A DNA stretch of 64,000 nt from Lysobacter firmicutimachus. Its GTDB lineage: Bacteria > Pseudomonadota > Gammaproteobacteria > Xanthomonadales > Xanthomonadaceae. The stretch spans positions 3,906,001 through 3,970,000 of the forward strand of contig NZ_JBANDL010000002.1 of NCBI RefSeq assembly GCF_037027445.1, given 5' to 3'. A model generated the notes under the pieces. The model did no database searches and was not told the origin of the DNA. It saw nothing but the letters and a program-made list of their open reading frames with translations. The position numbers were made by a program, and so were the translations under genes. Shown piece after piece: positions 25,805 to 34,827 of this stretch (position 1 is its first letter; each line of letters begins with the position of its first letter).

Positions 25805-27961
25805 ATGCGGACCCTGTCGCAGTTCTCTGGCCCCCTCCGCATGCCCCGCCTCCCGCTCCTCGCCAGCGCCGTGCTGGCCGCTCTCGCCGCGCCCCTCGCC
25901 CATGCCGACGCGGCCAAAGACCTCGACCGGGTGACCGTCTCGGCCAGCACCAGCCGCGTGCCGAATTCGGAAGCGGCGCTGGCCAACACCATCACGGTGA
26001 TCGACCAGGAACAGCTGCGGCAGCAATTGGCGGTGACCCAGGACGTGTCGCAGGTGCTGGCCAACCTGATCCCCTCGTTCTCGCCCTCGCGGCAGAAGCT
26101 GACCAACGGCGGCGAAACCCTGCGCGGGCGCAAGCCGCTGTACCTGGTCGACGGCGTGCCGCAGTCCACGCCGCTGCGCGAAGGCGGCCGCGACGGCCAC
26201 ACCATCGACCCGGCGATGATCGAGCGCATCGAGGTCATCCACGGCGCCAACGCGCTGCAGGGCCTGGGCGCGTCCGGCGGCATCATCAACATCATCACCA
26301 AGCGCGCGCCGCGCCAGGACGGCGAGCGCTTCCAGGAGCTCAGCCTCGGCGCCAGCACCGCGCTGCCGAACCGCAGCGACAGCGTCGGCTACCGCGGCTC
26401 CTACCTGTTCGGCGTCCGCAGTGGCGCGGTCGACTTCGTCGGCGGCGTCAGCTACGCCAGCGAAGGCCTGTACTACGACGGCAACGGCGACGCGATCGCG
26501 GTCAACGACATCCAGGGCGACCTGATGGACGCGCGCAGCTACAACCTGTTCGCCAAGACCGGTTGGGACATCGACGCCGACAAGCGCCTGCAGCTGACCG
26601 CCAACCGCTACCAGCTGCGCGGCAACAACGACTACATCACCGTCAACGGCGACATCCGCACCGGCAAGCTGGCGACCTCGGCGCCGGGCAGCCGCGAGGG
26701 CCGCGGCGCGCAGAACCGCTCGACTTCGCTGACCCTGGACTACAGCGACAAGTCGCTGGCCGGCGGCTACTTCAATGCCCAGTTGTTCTGGGTCGACTTC
26801 AAGGGCCTGTACGGCGCCACCGACTGGGAAGACTTCTGGCGCGACGGCCGCGACCGGCACTGGTGGGACCAGTCGCAGAACGTGTCGGAAAAGCTCGGCG
26901 CCAAGTTCGGCTGGTCGCGCGACAACCTGTTCGGCCTGCGCCTGCGCGCCACCCTGGGCCTGGACTGGAACCGCGACAAGACCTATCAGGAATTGGTGGT
27001 CGCCAAGCTCAAGTGGGTGCCGGAAACGCAGTACGAGTCCTGGTCGCCGTTCGTCCAGGCCGAATGGTGGGTGGCCGACAAGCTGATGCTGACCGCCGGC
27101 GTGCGCCACGAGCGCGGCAAGCTGCGGGTGGACGACTTCACCACCATCCCGGCCAACGCCGGCGGCAGCCGCTTCGTCCGCGGCGGCTCGCCCAAGACAC
27201 GCGAGACCCTGCCCAACTTCGGCGCGGTGTTCGAAGCCAGCGACGCGCTGAAGTTCTACGCCTCCTACTCCGAGGGCTATACCGTCGCCGACATCGGCCG
27301 GGTGCTGCGCGGCATCACCGCGCCGAACCAGCGCGTCGACCACCTGGTCGATCTGTCGCCGGTGGTCTCGGACAACCGCGAAGTCGGCGTCGATTTCGAC
27401 AACGGCCGCTGGCTGGCGCACCTGGCCGCGTACGGGTCCGACTCCGACCTCGGCTCGCGCCTGGCCTTCGACCGCAACACCCAGAGCTACAACGTGGTCC
27501 GCGAGCGCACCGAGATCCGCGGCATCGAGGGCAACGTCGCCTTCCAGTTCTCCGACGCCGGCCGGGTCGGCCTGGGCTACGCCCGCGCCAAGGGCCGCTA
27601 CGACAGCGACGGCGACGACCGCGTCGACAGCGACCTGCCGGGCATCAACATCAGCCCCGACCGCCTGACCGCGTTCTGGGACCATACCTGGAACGACCGC
27701 GTCTCGACCCGCCTGCAGGGCAGCCGCGCCTTCGATCGCGATTTCGATTCCAAGGGCGTGCGCGTGGCCAGCACCGACGGCGTCGCTACCGTCGATCTGC
27801 AGGCGCGGGTGCAGCTGCCGGTCGGCCAGCTCAATCTCGGCGTGGAAAACCTGTTCGACGAGCAGTACGTGACCTACTACTCGCAGAGCACGCCGCGCAA
27901 CGACACCTACGTCGCCGGGCGCGGACGGGTGTTCAACGTCAACTGGTCGTATCGTTTCTGA
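25805..27961 (+). CDS. TonB-dependent siderophore receptor
   Basis: A 718-residue outer-membrane receptor. An N-terminal signal peptide (ending near AHADA) is followed by a plug domain with LDRVTVSASTSRVPNSEA, LYLVDGVPQSTPLREGG, and NALQGLGASGGIINIITKRA. The barrel ends in a terminal Phe (NVNWSYRF). It is shorter than FhuA-type receptors and lacks an N-terminal signalling domain. With the Fur box and the downstream PepSY reductase-like gene it probably imports a ferric siderophore. The frame opens with TTG at 25784 inside the Fur box; 25805 or 25841 are more sensible starts, and I take the former. Confidence 0.9.
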   Translation: MRTLSQFSGPLRMPRLPLLASAVLAALAAPLAHADAAKDLDRVTVSASTSRVPNSEAALANTITVIDQEQLRQQLAVTQDVSQVLANLIPSFSPSRQKLTNGGETLRGRKPLYLVDGVPQSTPLREGGRDGHTIDPAMIERIEVIHGANALQGLGASGGIINIITKRAPRQDGERFQELSLGASTALPNRSDSVGYRGSYLFGVRSGAVDFVGGVSYASEGLYYDGNGDAIAVNDIQGDLMDARSYNLFAKTGWDIDADKRLQLTANRYQLRGNNDYITVNGDIRTGKLATSAPGSREGRGAQNRSTSLTLDYSDKSLAGGYFNAQLFWVDFKGLYGATDWEDFWRDGRDRHWWDQSQNVSEKLGAKFGWSRDNLFGLRLRATLGLDWNRDKTYQELVVAKLKWVPETQYESWSPFVQAEWWVADKLMLTAGVRHERGKLRVDDFTTIPANAGGSRFVRGGSPKTRETLPNFGAVFEASDALKFYASYSEGYTVADIGRVLRGITAPNQRVDHLVDLSPVVSDNREVGVDFDNGRWLAHLAAYGSDSDLGSRLAFDRNTQSYNVVRERTEIRGIEGNVAFQFSDAGRVGLGYARAKGRYDSDGDDRVDSDLPGINISPDRLTAFWDHTWNDRVSTRLQGSRAFDRDFDSKGVRVASTDGVATVDLQARVQLPVGQLNLGVENLFDEQYVTYYSQSTPRNDTYVAGRGRVFNVNWSYRF

Positions 27962-27986
27962 ACCGACCGTCGCCGCCGCGCCCAGC

Positions 27987-29093
27987 ATGAGTCCCCGCCA
28001 GGCCCCCGCCCCCTTCCGCCAACGCCTGCGCGGTGCGCTGAAGTGGCTGCACCTGTGGCTGGGGCTCAGCGCGGGCGCGGTGTTCGCCGCGGTCGCGCTG
28101 TCCGGCACCGTGCTCGCGTTCCAGCGCGAGCTGATGCTGTGGGCCTATCCGCAACTGGCCGGACATGCCCTGCCGTCGCCGGCACAACGTGCGCAAGCGC
28201 TGGACCGCATCGTCGGCCACTGGCGGGCGCAGGGCATGAGTTCGCTCGATCTGCCCAGCGCGCAGTTGCCGGTATGGCAGGCGTACTTCCCCAACAACGA
28301 GCGGCGCTATTTCGATCCGGCCAGCGGCGAGCTGCTGCTGACCCGCAACACCGGCAACGACCTGCTGCTGTGGCTGCGCGATCTGCATACCCATCTGCTG
28401 GCCGGCAAGAACGGCGAGCAGGTGCTCGGCGTCGCCGGCCTGGTCGCCCTGTTTCTGCTGCTCAGCGGCCTGTATCTGTGGTGGCCGCGCTGGTCGGCCT
28501 GGCGCGCAAGCCTGCGCTGGTACCGCGGTCCGCCGACCCGACGCTGGTTCAGCTGGCACCGCGGCCTGGGCCTGTGGCTGCTGCCGCTCACCTTGCTGGC
28601 CGCGCTGACCGGCACCGCCATGGTCTACGACGAGATCGCCCGCAATGCGCTGCGCGCGGCCTTCGCCGAGGGCAAACCGGCCAAGCCGCCGACGCTGGCG
28701 GCGAGCGAAGCTCCGATCGACTGGGCCGGCGTGCTGCGCGCCGCCGATGCCGCGGTGGCACCGGGCGGGGCGATGGCCGGCGCTCGATTGCGCCGCATCG
28801 GTCTGCCGAAAGCCGGCAGCGCCCTGGTCTCGATCCGCGCCCGCGCGCCGGGCGAATGGCATCCGGTCGGGCGCTCGCAGGTGTGGATCGATCCGTATCG
28901 CGGTGCCGTGCTCGGCACCCTCGATGCGACCCGCCAGGGCCGCGGCTCGCGTCTCTACGAAGCGATCTATCCGTTGCACGGCGGTTTCGTCGGCGGCCGC
29001 GCCTGGCAGACCCTCAGCGCGATCGTCGGCCTGGCGCCGCCGTTCCTGCTGATCACCGGCTTCCTGTTCTGGCGCCGCCGCCGCGGCCGCTGA
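27987..29093 (+). CDS. PepSY-associated transmembrane protein
   Basis: A 368-residue inner-membrane protein with four helices (about residues 20-45, 148-170, 195-217 and 345-362) and a periplasmic PepSY domain (about 55-140 and 225-330). It has the conserved HLWLGLSAG and FSWHRGLGLWLLPL stretches with membrane His residues. Such proteins are usually encoded right after TonB siderophore receptors and act in reductive release of iron from siderophores or as haem-containing reductases. Here the gap to the receptor is 25 bases, so they are co-transcribed. The specific siderophore is unknown. Confidence 0.88.
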   Translation: MSPRQAPAPFRQRLRGALKWLHLWLGLSAGAVFAAVALSGTVLAFQRELMLWAYPQLAGHALPSPAQRAQALDRIVGHWRAQGMSSLDLPSAQLPVWQAYFPNNERRYFDPASGELLLTRNTGNDLLLWLRDLHTHLLAGKNGEQVLGVAGLVALFLLLSGLYLWWPRWSAWRASLRWYRGPPTRRWFSWHRGLGLWLLPLTLLAALTGTAMVYDEIARNALRAAFAEGKPAKPPTLAASEAPIDWAGVLRAADAAVAPGGAMAGARLRRIGLPKAGSALVSIRARAPGEWHPVGRSQVWIDPYRGAVLGTLDATRQGRGSRLYEAIYPLHGGFVGGRAWQTLSAIVGLAPPFLLITGFLFWRRRRGR

Positions 29094-29098
29094 GCGCT

Positions 29099-29282
29099 AT
29101 TGCAGGAGCGGCGTGCCGCGGGGATTTCCCTGGTCACGAGCCGCGACGACCGCAGCGATGTGCGCCAGCGACGCGGCTCACAGGCTGCGGCGCCGCATGC
29201 ATGCAGCGCGTGGTGTGTTTCGCTGCGGGACGCAATGTGGAATCGCATCGCTCCGGTCGTCGCGGCCCGCGCCGCCCCTACC
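29099..29282. repeat. Widely spaced inverted REP-like pair
   Basis: GCAGGAGCGGCGTGCCGCGG at the left and GTCGCGGCCCGCGCCGCCCC plus TACC at the right are inverted copies of the family, about 135 bases apart. Confidence 0.55.
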
Positions 29283-29285
29283 GGA

Positions 29286-29516
29286 AGCAGGGCACTGACA
29301 ACGCGCCGCCTCAAGGTGCCGGCCTACGCTCGGATGGACTTGTCGCGGCACTACGAGCTCGGCCGCCTGTACCCGACCCTGTGCGGGCTGAGCCTGCGCC
29401 TGAACGCCGGCAACCTGCTCGGCAAGGGCTCCCTGTCCTGCTGCGCCAGCGGCCGGCTGTACCGCTGCTAGGGCGAGCAGGGCAGCCTCAGCGCGACCCT
29501 GCGCTACGAGTTCTGA
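29286..29516 (+). pseudogene. Relic of the C-terminus of a TonB-dependent siderophore receptor
   Basis: Read in one frame, it gives KVPAYARMDLSRHYELGRLY, then LSLRLNAGNLLGKGSL, and after an in-frame TAG (29469) GEQGSLSATLRYEF and a stop. This is the standard last part of a siderophore receptor barrel: (V)DL-x-x-Y, LNVNNLFDK and TLRYxF. The rest of the gene is missing, a stop interrupts the final strand, and no start exists. It lies just after an intact receptor and PepSY pair, so it is probably the leftover of a second receptor that recombined or was deleted. Confidence 0.75.
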
Positions 29517-29681
29517 TCCCTGTGCCCGGCGGACCGCCGTCCCTCGCGGCGGTCCGCCGCCCGCGCCGGCTTCGCGCCGGGCCGGCCGGATCGCGTTCAC
29601 ATCTTCGTTCTACGCTCGTATAGCAGGATGTCGAACCGCTCATTCCAGGGCGGCGTCCACGATAACGAGGGAAGGACACAC

Positions 29682-30017
29682 ATGGCCGGCAAGTACGTCA
29701 TCAGCAAGCGCAGCAACGGCGAATTCCAGTTCGTGCTCAAGGCCGGCAACGGCCAGACCATCCTCGCCAGCGAGGGTTACGGCGACAAGAGCGGTTGCCG
29801 CAACGGCATCGCCTCGGTGCAAAGCAACAGCCCGATCGACGAGCGCTACACGCGCAAGACCTCGAGCAACGCCAAGCCCTATTTCGTGCTGACCGCGGCC
29901 AACCACCAGGTCATCGGCACCAGCGAGCTGTACTCCAGCGAGACCGCGCGCGACGACGGCATCGCTTCGGTCAAGCAGAACGGCCCGACCACCACGGTCG
30001 AAGACACCACCGCCTGA
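29682..30017 (+). CDS. YegP-family protein (DUF1508)
   Basis: A 111-residue protein with two tandem DUF1508 units: YVISKRSNGEFQFVLKAGNG then ILASEGY...GIASVQSNS, and YFVLTAANHQVIGTSELYSS then GIASVKQNGP. This matches YegP, a compact two-repeat protein of unknown cytoplasmic role. The ATG at 29682 is preceded by a strong ribosome site (GAGGGAAGGA). A longer frame from 29628 is unlikely. It is not obviously in an operon. Confidence 0.93.
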   Translation: MAGKYVISKRSNGEFQFVLKAGNGQTILASEGYGDKSGCRNGIASVQSNSPIDERYTRKTSSNAKPYFVLTAANHQVIGTSELYSSETARDDGIASVKQNGPTTTVEDTTA

Positions 30018-30166
30018 TCGCGGCCGGGGCCGTCGCCCCGCCGCTTGCCGACGGCGCCGCCCCCGCGGCGCCGTCGCCGTATCCGGTCTGCGAACCCGGC
30101 CGCGCGCCGCGCCGGGCGCCCGTCGCGGAACGTCCCGCCGTCGCGGCCCCGTCCGGCCCGAGCCGA

Positions 30167-30172
30167 TACAAT
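30167..30172 (+). promoter_or_regulatory. -10 element immediately before dusB
   Basis: TACAAT ends 6 bases before the dusB ATG. If this is the promoter, the transcript would start at or next to the start codon and be leaderless. There is no ribosome site in between. Confidence 0.4.
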
Positions 30173-30178
30173 GCGCGG

Positions 30179-31177
30179 ATGCAGATCGGCCGACATTCCA
30201 TCGCCCCGCGCGTGATCCTGGCCCCCATGGCCGGGGTCACCGACAAACCTTTTCGGGTGCTGTGCAAGCGCCTGGGGGCCGGTCTGTGCGTGTCGGAGAT
30301 GACCACCAGCGACCCGCGCTTCTGGACCACGGCCAAGTCGCGCCACCGCATGGACCATGCCGGCGAGCCCGACCCGATCAGCGTGCAGATCGCCGGCACG
30401 GTGCCGCAGGTGATGGCCGAGGCGGCGCGCTACAACGTCGACCACGGCGCCCAGATCGTCGACATCAACATGGGCTGCCCGGCCAAGAAGGTCTGCAACG
30501 CCTGGGCCGGTTCGGCGCTGATGCGCGACGAGGCGCTGGTCGCGCGCATCCTCGAAGCGGTGGTGAACGCGGTCGAGGTGCCGGTCACCCTGAAGATCCG
30601 CACCGGCTGGGACCACGACCAACGCAACGCCCCGAGCATCGCCCGCATCGCCCAGGAATCCGGCATCGCCGCACTGACCGTGCACGGCCGCACCCGCGAT
30701 CAGCAATACACCGGCCAGGCCGAGTACGACACCATCGCCGCGATCAAGGCCGCGTTGAGCATCCCGGTGATCGCCAACGGCGACATCGATTCGCCGCGCA
30801 AGGCCGCGGCGGTGCTGGCCCATACCGGCTGCGACGCGGTCATGGTCGGGCGCGCCGCGCAGGGACGGCCGTGGATCTTCCGCGAGATCGCCCATTACCT
30901 GGAGTGCGGCGAAGAGCTGGCCCCGCCCGCGCTGAGCGAGGTGCGCGACTGGCTGCTCGGCCACCTCGAACATTTGCACGCCTTCTACGGCGAAGTCTCC
31001 GGCGTGCGCATCGCGCGCAAGCACCTGGGCTGGTACGCCAAGGACCGCCCCGAGAACGCCGCCTTCCGCAGCGTGGTCAACCGCGCCGACAGCGCCGAGC
31101 TGCAGTTGCGCCTGACCCGCGATTACTTCGATGCGCTGGTCGCCGGAGTCAGCCCGGCGCTGGCCTCCGCCGCCTGA
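30179..31177 (+). CDS. dusB: tRNA-dihydrouridine synthase B
   Basis: A 332-residue FMN enzyme that reduces specific uridines in tRNA. Signatures are the start LAPMAGVTDKPFR, NMGCPAKKVCNAWAGSALM (with the catalytic Cys), TLKIRTGWDH, LTVHGRTRDQQYTG and ANGDIDSPRKA near residue 197. The C-terminal helical tRNA-binding domain is present. Length is typical. In many gammaproteobacteria dusB precedes fis; here a methyltransferase gene follows after 7 bases. The ATG at 30179 aligns with the family start IGRHSI. Confidence 0.96.
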   Translation: MQIGRHSIAPRVILAPMAGVTDKPFRVLCKRLGAGLCVSEMTTSDPRFWTTAKSRHRMDHAGEPDPISVQIAGTVPQVMAEAARYNVDHGAQIVDINMGCPAKKVCNAWAGSALMRDEALVARILEAVVNAVEVPVTLKIRTGWDHDQRNAPSIARIAQESGIAALTVHGRTRDQQYTGQAEYDTIAAIKAALSIPVIANGDIDSPRKAAAVLAHTGCDAVMVGRAAQGRPWIFREIAHYLECGEELAPPALSEVRDWLLGHLEHLHAFYGEVSGVRIARKHLGWYAKDRPENAAFRSVVNRADSAELQLRLTRDYFDALVAGVSPALASAA

Positions 31178-31184
31178 GGTCCCC

Positions 31185-32018
31185 ATGAGCGAATCCGCCG
31201 CGACCACCGATTTTCCCTACCTGCACGGATTCTCGCCGACCGAGCAGGCGCGCCTGGTGAAACAGGCGCGGCTGGCCGAATCGACGATCTTCCACAACAT
31301 CGACTACGGCAGCGCCCGCCGGCTGCTGGAAGTCGGCAGCGGCGTCGGCGCGCAGACCGAGATCCTGCTGCGTCGCTTCCCCGACCTGCACGTCAGTTGC
31401 GTCGACCTCAACGCAGCGCAGCTCGACGCCGCCCGCGACAACCTGGGCCGGATGCCGTGGATGCAGGGCCGCTACTCGCTGCAGCGCGCGGACGCCACCG
31501 ACCTGCCGTTCGAGCCGCGCAGCTTCGACGCGGCCTTCCTGTGCTGGGTGTTGGAGCATGTGCCCTCGCCGGCGCGGGTGCTGAACGAAGTGCGCCGGGT
31601 GCTGTCGCCGGGCTCGCCGGTATACATCACCGAGGTGATGAACTCGTCCTTCCTGCTCGACCCCTATTCGCCCTATGTCTGGCGGTACTGGATGGCGTTC
31701 AACGATTTCCAGTACGAAAGCGGCGGCGATCCCTTCGTCGGCGCCAAGCTCGGCAATCTGCTGCTGGCCGGCGGGTTCCGCGACGTCAACACCGAGATCA
31801 AGACCTTCTACTTCGACAACCGCGAACCCGCGCGGCGCAAGACCATGATCGCGTTCTGGGAAGAGCTGCTGCTGTCGGCGGCCGACCAGCTGCTAGGCGC
31901 CGGCTGCGTCACCCAGGACGTGGTCGACGGCATGCGCCGGGAAATGCATCAGGTGCAGAACGACCCGAACGCCGTGTTCTTCTATTCCTTCGTGCAAGCG
32001 CGCGCGACCGTCTACTGA
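31185..32018 (+). CDS. Class I SAM-dependent methyltransferase
   Basis: A 277-residue methyltransferase. It has motif I LLEVGSGVGAQTEILL, motif post-I VSCVDLNAAQL, an acidic motif II region (DATDLPF) and FDAAFLCWVLEHVPSPARVL (motif III). The C-terminal half has WRYWMAFNDFQYESGGDPFV and a long helical end. The substrate is unknown; the C-terminal part resembles enzymes acting on lipids or small natural products. It follows dusB by 7 bases and is probably co-transcribed. Confidence 0.88.
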   Translation: MSESAATTDFPYLHGFSPTEQARLVKQARLAESTIFHNIDYGSARRLLEVGSGVGAQTEILLRRFPDLHVSCVDLNAAQLDAARDNLGRMPWMQGRYSLQRADATDLPFEPRSFDAAFLCWVLEHVPSPARVLNEVRRVLSPGSPVYITEVMNSSFLLDPYSPYVWRYWMAFNDFQYESGGDPFVGAKLGNLLLAGGFRDVNTEIKTFYFDNREPARRKTMIAFWEELLLSAADQLLGAGCVTQDVVDGMRREMHQVQNDPNAVFFYSFVQARATVY

Positions 32019-32031
32019 GACGCCGCGGCGT

Positions 32032-33090
32032 TCAACTTGCGCCGGCGGCCGTCGCCGGCCGCGCCTGCGCCTGAGTCCCGGCCGGCCCGGGTTCGCGCCA
32101 GATCCGGGTCCACATCGCCGGCAGTTTGCGCGCCGCGTCCCAGGGCCATTTCAGCTGCTGCGGCGGGACTTCGCGCCAGCCCTCGCCGTCGCGCTGCGCG
32201 ACTACGAAGCGGAAGCTGTAATCGGGCTCGGCGCCCATGCGCAGATCGGTCAGCACCACCTGGCCGTCGCGTTGCTCGGCCTTCATGAAACCGTGGTTGA
32301 ACCAGCGCAGCCGGCGCACCGCCGGGTAGTCGGCGACGGCCGCGAACGCCGCCGTGTCGGAAGGATAGAAGCGGAACCGCATCGGCCCGCGATCGGCCGC
32401 CAGCGAGCGCTCGCCCTCGACGAAACCGTCCGGTGTCATCGCCACCACCCGCCACAGCAGGATGTTGAACGGCATCGGCACCGAAAAGCGCGGCGCATCA
32501 CGCAGGCCGAGCTCGGCCAGCGCCGGTTCGGCGGCGCGTTCGACCCGGTGCTTGGCCCACAACGAGCCGCCCAGGTACAGCGTGCTCACGGCCAGGCCCA
32601 GCAGCAAGGCCGGCTGGGCGCTGCGCCGCTCGCGCGCGAACCAGGCCCAGAGGCAGGCGATCGCCAGCCACGCGGTGTACAGCGGATCGATGATGAACAC
32701 GCTCGACCACATCGCCGGCGGCGGTTGCAGCGGCCACCACAGCTGGGTGCCGTAGACGGTGAACGCATCCAGCACCGGATGGGTCAGCAAGGCCGCCTGC
32801 ATCGCCCAGAACCAGCGCCGTGGCGCCTGCGCGACGCGGCCGCCGCGGCGGCGGAACAACGCCCAGATCAACCAGCCCAGCCACGGCAGCACCAACAACG
32901 AATGACTGAGGCTGCGGTGCCAGGTCATGCGCTCGACCGGGTCGGCGGTGAGCAGGTTGACCGGAATCACGTCGAGATCCGGCAGGGTCGCCAGCGCGGC
33001 GCCGGCCAGCAGGGCGGCGCGGCGATGTTGCGGCGGGGCGATGGCGGCGCTGAGGGCGGCGCCGAGCACGATCTGGGTCAGGGAATCCAT
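32032..33090 (-). CDS. Metal-dependent hydrolase-like inner-membrane protein (DUF457/YdjM family)
   Basis: A 352-residue protein with N-terminal membrane helices and the family motifs: MDSLTQIVLGAALSAAI at the start, LPDLDVIPVN (metal-binding acidic residues), WHRSLSHSLLVLPWLGWLIW with the paired His, and THPVLDAFTVYGTQL. The C-terminal third is a soluble domain (about 215-352). These proteins are related to LexA-regulated YdjM. Their reaction is not known. The gene is convergent with the methyltransferase and divergent from the racemase. Confidence 0.88.
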   Translation of the reverse strand: MDSLTQIVLGAALSAAIAPPQHRRAALLAGAALATLPDLDVIPVNLLTADPVERMTWHRSLSHSLLVLPWLGWLIWALFRRRGGRVAQAPRRWFWAMQAALLTHPVLDAFTVYGTQLWWPLQPPPAMWSSVFIIDPLYTAWLAIACLWAWFARERRSAQPALLLGLAVSTLYLGGSLWAKHRVERAAEPALAELGLRDAPRFSVPMPFNILLWRVVAMTPDGFVEGERSLAADRGPMRFRFYPSDTAAFAAVADYPAVRRLRWFNHGFMKAEQRDGQVVLTDLRMGAEPDYSFRFVVAQRDGEGWREVPPQQLKWPWDAARKLPAMWTRIWREPGPAGTQAQARPATAAGAS

Positions 33091-33207
33091 GCGCGGATGC
33101 TAACCGCAGCCGCGACCGGCCCGGGTTTGTTTTTCGTTGCCGCGCGGCCCTGCACGGGCGCGCGCCGGCGACGCATACTCGCAGCCCCGTCCCGACCGAC
33201 CTCGCGC

Positions 33208-33921
33208 ATGACCGACGCCACGCCCTTGCACATCGGTATCGTCGCCTGCTCCGCCGAAGGCGCCGCGCTGTGTTACCGCACGATCTGCACCGAAGCCGCG
33301 CCCCTGCTCGGCGCGCACGCGCACCCGACCGTCTCCCTGCACGGCCTGTCGCTGGCCGACTACGTCGAGTGCCTGGACCGCGGCGATATCGCCGGGGTCG
33401 GCGAACTGATGCTGAGTTCGGCCCGGGCCCTGGCCCGCGCCGGCGCGCAATTGCTGATCTGCCCGGACAACACCATCCACCAGGCCATGTCCTACGTGCT
33501 GCCGCGCTCGCCGCTGCCGTGGCTGCACATCGCCGAGGTGGTGGCGCAGGAAGCCGCCGCGCGCGGCTATCGCCGCCTCGGCCTGACCGGTACGCAATGG
33601 CTGGTCGAAAGCGAGGTCTATCCGGACAAGCTCGGTGCCCTCGGCCTGGAGTACCGCCGCCCCGACGCCGGACAGCGCGCGCGGATCGGCCGGCTGATCA
33701 TGGACGAGTTGGTCTACGGCCGCTTCGAGCCGGCCACGGTCGCCTATTTCCTCGAGGTCATCGCCGGACTGCAGGCGCAGGGCTGCGACGCGGTGGTGCT
33801 GGGCTGCACCGAGATTCCGCTGATCGTCGACGACGCCAATTCGCCGCTGCCGACCCTGGACTCGACCCGGCTGCTGGCGCGGGCCGCGCTGCGGCGCGCG
33901 ATCGGCGGCGCTCCGGCCTGA
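33208..33921 (+). CDS. Aspartate/glutamate racemase family protein
   Basis: A 237-residue enzyme of the Asp/Glu racemase fold. The two catalytic cysteines are in place: Cys85 in ICPDNTIHQ and Cys200 in LGCTEIPLIV. The N-terminal GIVACSAEGAALCYRTI segment and LTGTQWLVESEVY are typical of the aspartate racemase branch. It probably interconverts D- and L-aspartate or a related amino acid, supplying D-amino acids for envelope or natural products. No pathway neighbours help to refine this. Confidence 0.92.
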   Translation: MTDATPLHIGIVACSAEGAALCYRTICTEAAPLLGAHAHPTVSLHGLSLADYVECLDRGDIAGVGELMLSSARALARAGAQLLICPDNTIHQAMSYVLPRSPLPWLHIAEVVAQEAAARGYRRLGLTGTQWLVESEVYPDKLGALGLEYRRPDAGQRARIGRLIMDELVYGRFEPATVAYFLEVIAGLQAQGCDAVVLGCTEIPLIVDDANSPLPTLDSTRLLARAALRRAIGGAPA

Positions 33922-33999
33922 GCCCGCCCCACGCCGGCCCTCCCTCTCTCCGTCCTGGAAAGAGGGAGGGCCATCGAACTCGTGCTCCGCAGGGCCGGC

Positions 34000-34827
34000 T
34001 CAGGCCGCGTGCGGCACCGCCTCGGGCAGGCGGCGCGGCGCGCGCGCCGGCAACAGCGCCAGGGTCTCGCCGGTGTGGGCGAGCAGACGCAACGTACCGT
34101 CGGGGTCCTCGGCCAGCGCGGTCAGGCTTTCGACCCAGTCGCCGTCGTTGGCGTACACGCAGCCCTCGCGCTCGAACAACGCGGCGCGGTGGATGTGGCC
34201 GCAGACGATGCCGTCCAGCCCGCGCCGGCGCGCATCGCTCAGGCCGGCCTGGACGAAGCGGGCGATGTACCGTTCGGCCGCGCCGCTCTGGCGCTTGAGG
34301 AAGTCGGCCAGCGACCAGTAGCGCAGGCCGAAGCGGCGCCGCACCCGGTTGGTCAGGCGGTTGCCGGTCAGGATGCGCTCGTACAGCCAGTCGCCGAACT
34401 TTTCCTGCATGCCGCCGAACTGGGTCGCGGCGTCGTAGTCGTCGCCGTGCACCACCAGCAGGCGGCGACCGTCGGCGGTGAGGTGAATCGCGCGCCGGCG
34501 CACCTGCATGCGCGGCAGCGCCAGGCCGCAGAAACGGCGGATCGAGCGGTCGTGGTTGCCCGGCACGTAGATCAGCTCGGTGCCGGCGCGGGTCAGCGCG
34601 TGCAACGCCTCGACCACCCGGTACTGGGCGGCGCCCCAGGCGGCCCGGTGCTGCGACATCCACCACAGGTCGACGATGTCGCCGACCAGGTACAGGCGAT
34701 CGCAACGCAGACCCTGCAGGAAATCGGCGAGCTCCGCGGCATGGCAGTGCTTCGATCCGAGATGCACATCGGACACGAACACCGCCCGCCGGCGCAGCGG
34801 CAATTGCGCGATCGATGCAGGACTCAT
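34000..34827 (-). CDS. UDP-2,3-diacylglucosamine diphosphatase-like metallophosphoesterase
   Basis: A 275-residue calcineurin-type phosphoesterase. The metal-binding motifs are complete: [13 protein letters not shown] (D-x-H), [12 protein letters not shown] (GD), [13 protein letters not shown] (GNHD), VHGDDYD and CGHIHRA. The pattern is close to LpxH and its homologues that act on lipid A precursors, but the WWMSQH insert and the basic C-terminus point to a paralogue rather than the lipid A enzyme. Its ATG overlaps the stop of the acyltransferase gene (ATGA), so the two are translationally coupled. Confidence 0.88.
   Translation of the reverse strand: MSPASIAQLPLRRRAVFVSDVHLGSKHCHAAELADFLQGLRCDRLYLVGDIVDLWWMSQHRAAWGAAQYRVVEALHALTRAGTELIYVPGNHDRSIRRFCGLALPRMQVRRRAIHLTADGRRLLVVHGDDYDAATQFGGMQEKFGDWLYERILTGNRLTNRVRRRFGLRYWSLADFLKRQSGAAERYIARFVQAGLSDARRRGLDGIVCGHIHRAALFEREGCVYANDGDWVESLTALAEDPDGTLRLLAHTGETLALLPARAPRRLPEAVPHAA

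Larger units (their letters stand above)
29094..29681. other. Region after the PepSY gene with a repeat and a receptor relic
   Basis: It holds a wide inverted repeat of the REP family (29099-29120 and 29255-29282) and the relic of a TonB receptor end (29286-29516). The AT-richer segment at 29590-29680 is the upstream region of the YegP gene. Confidence 0.5.
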
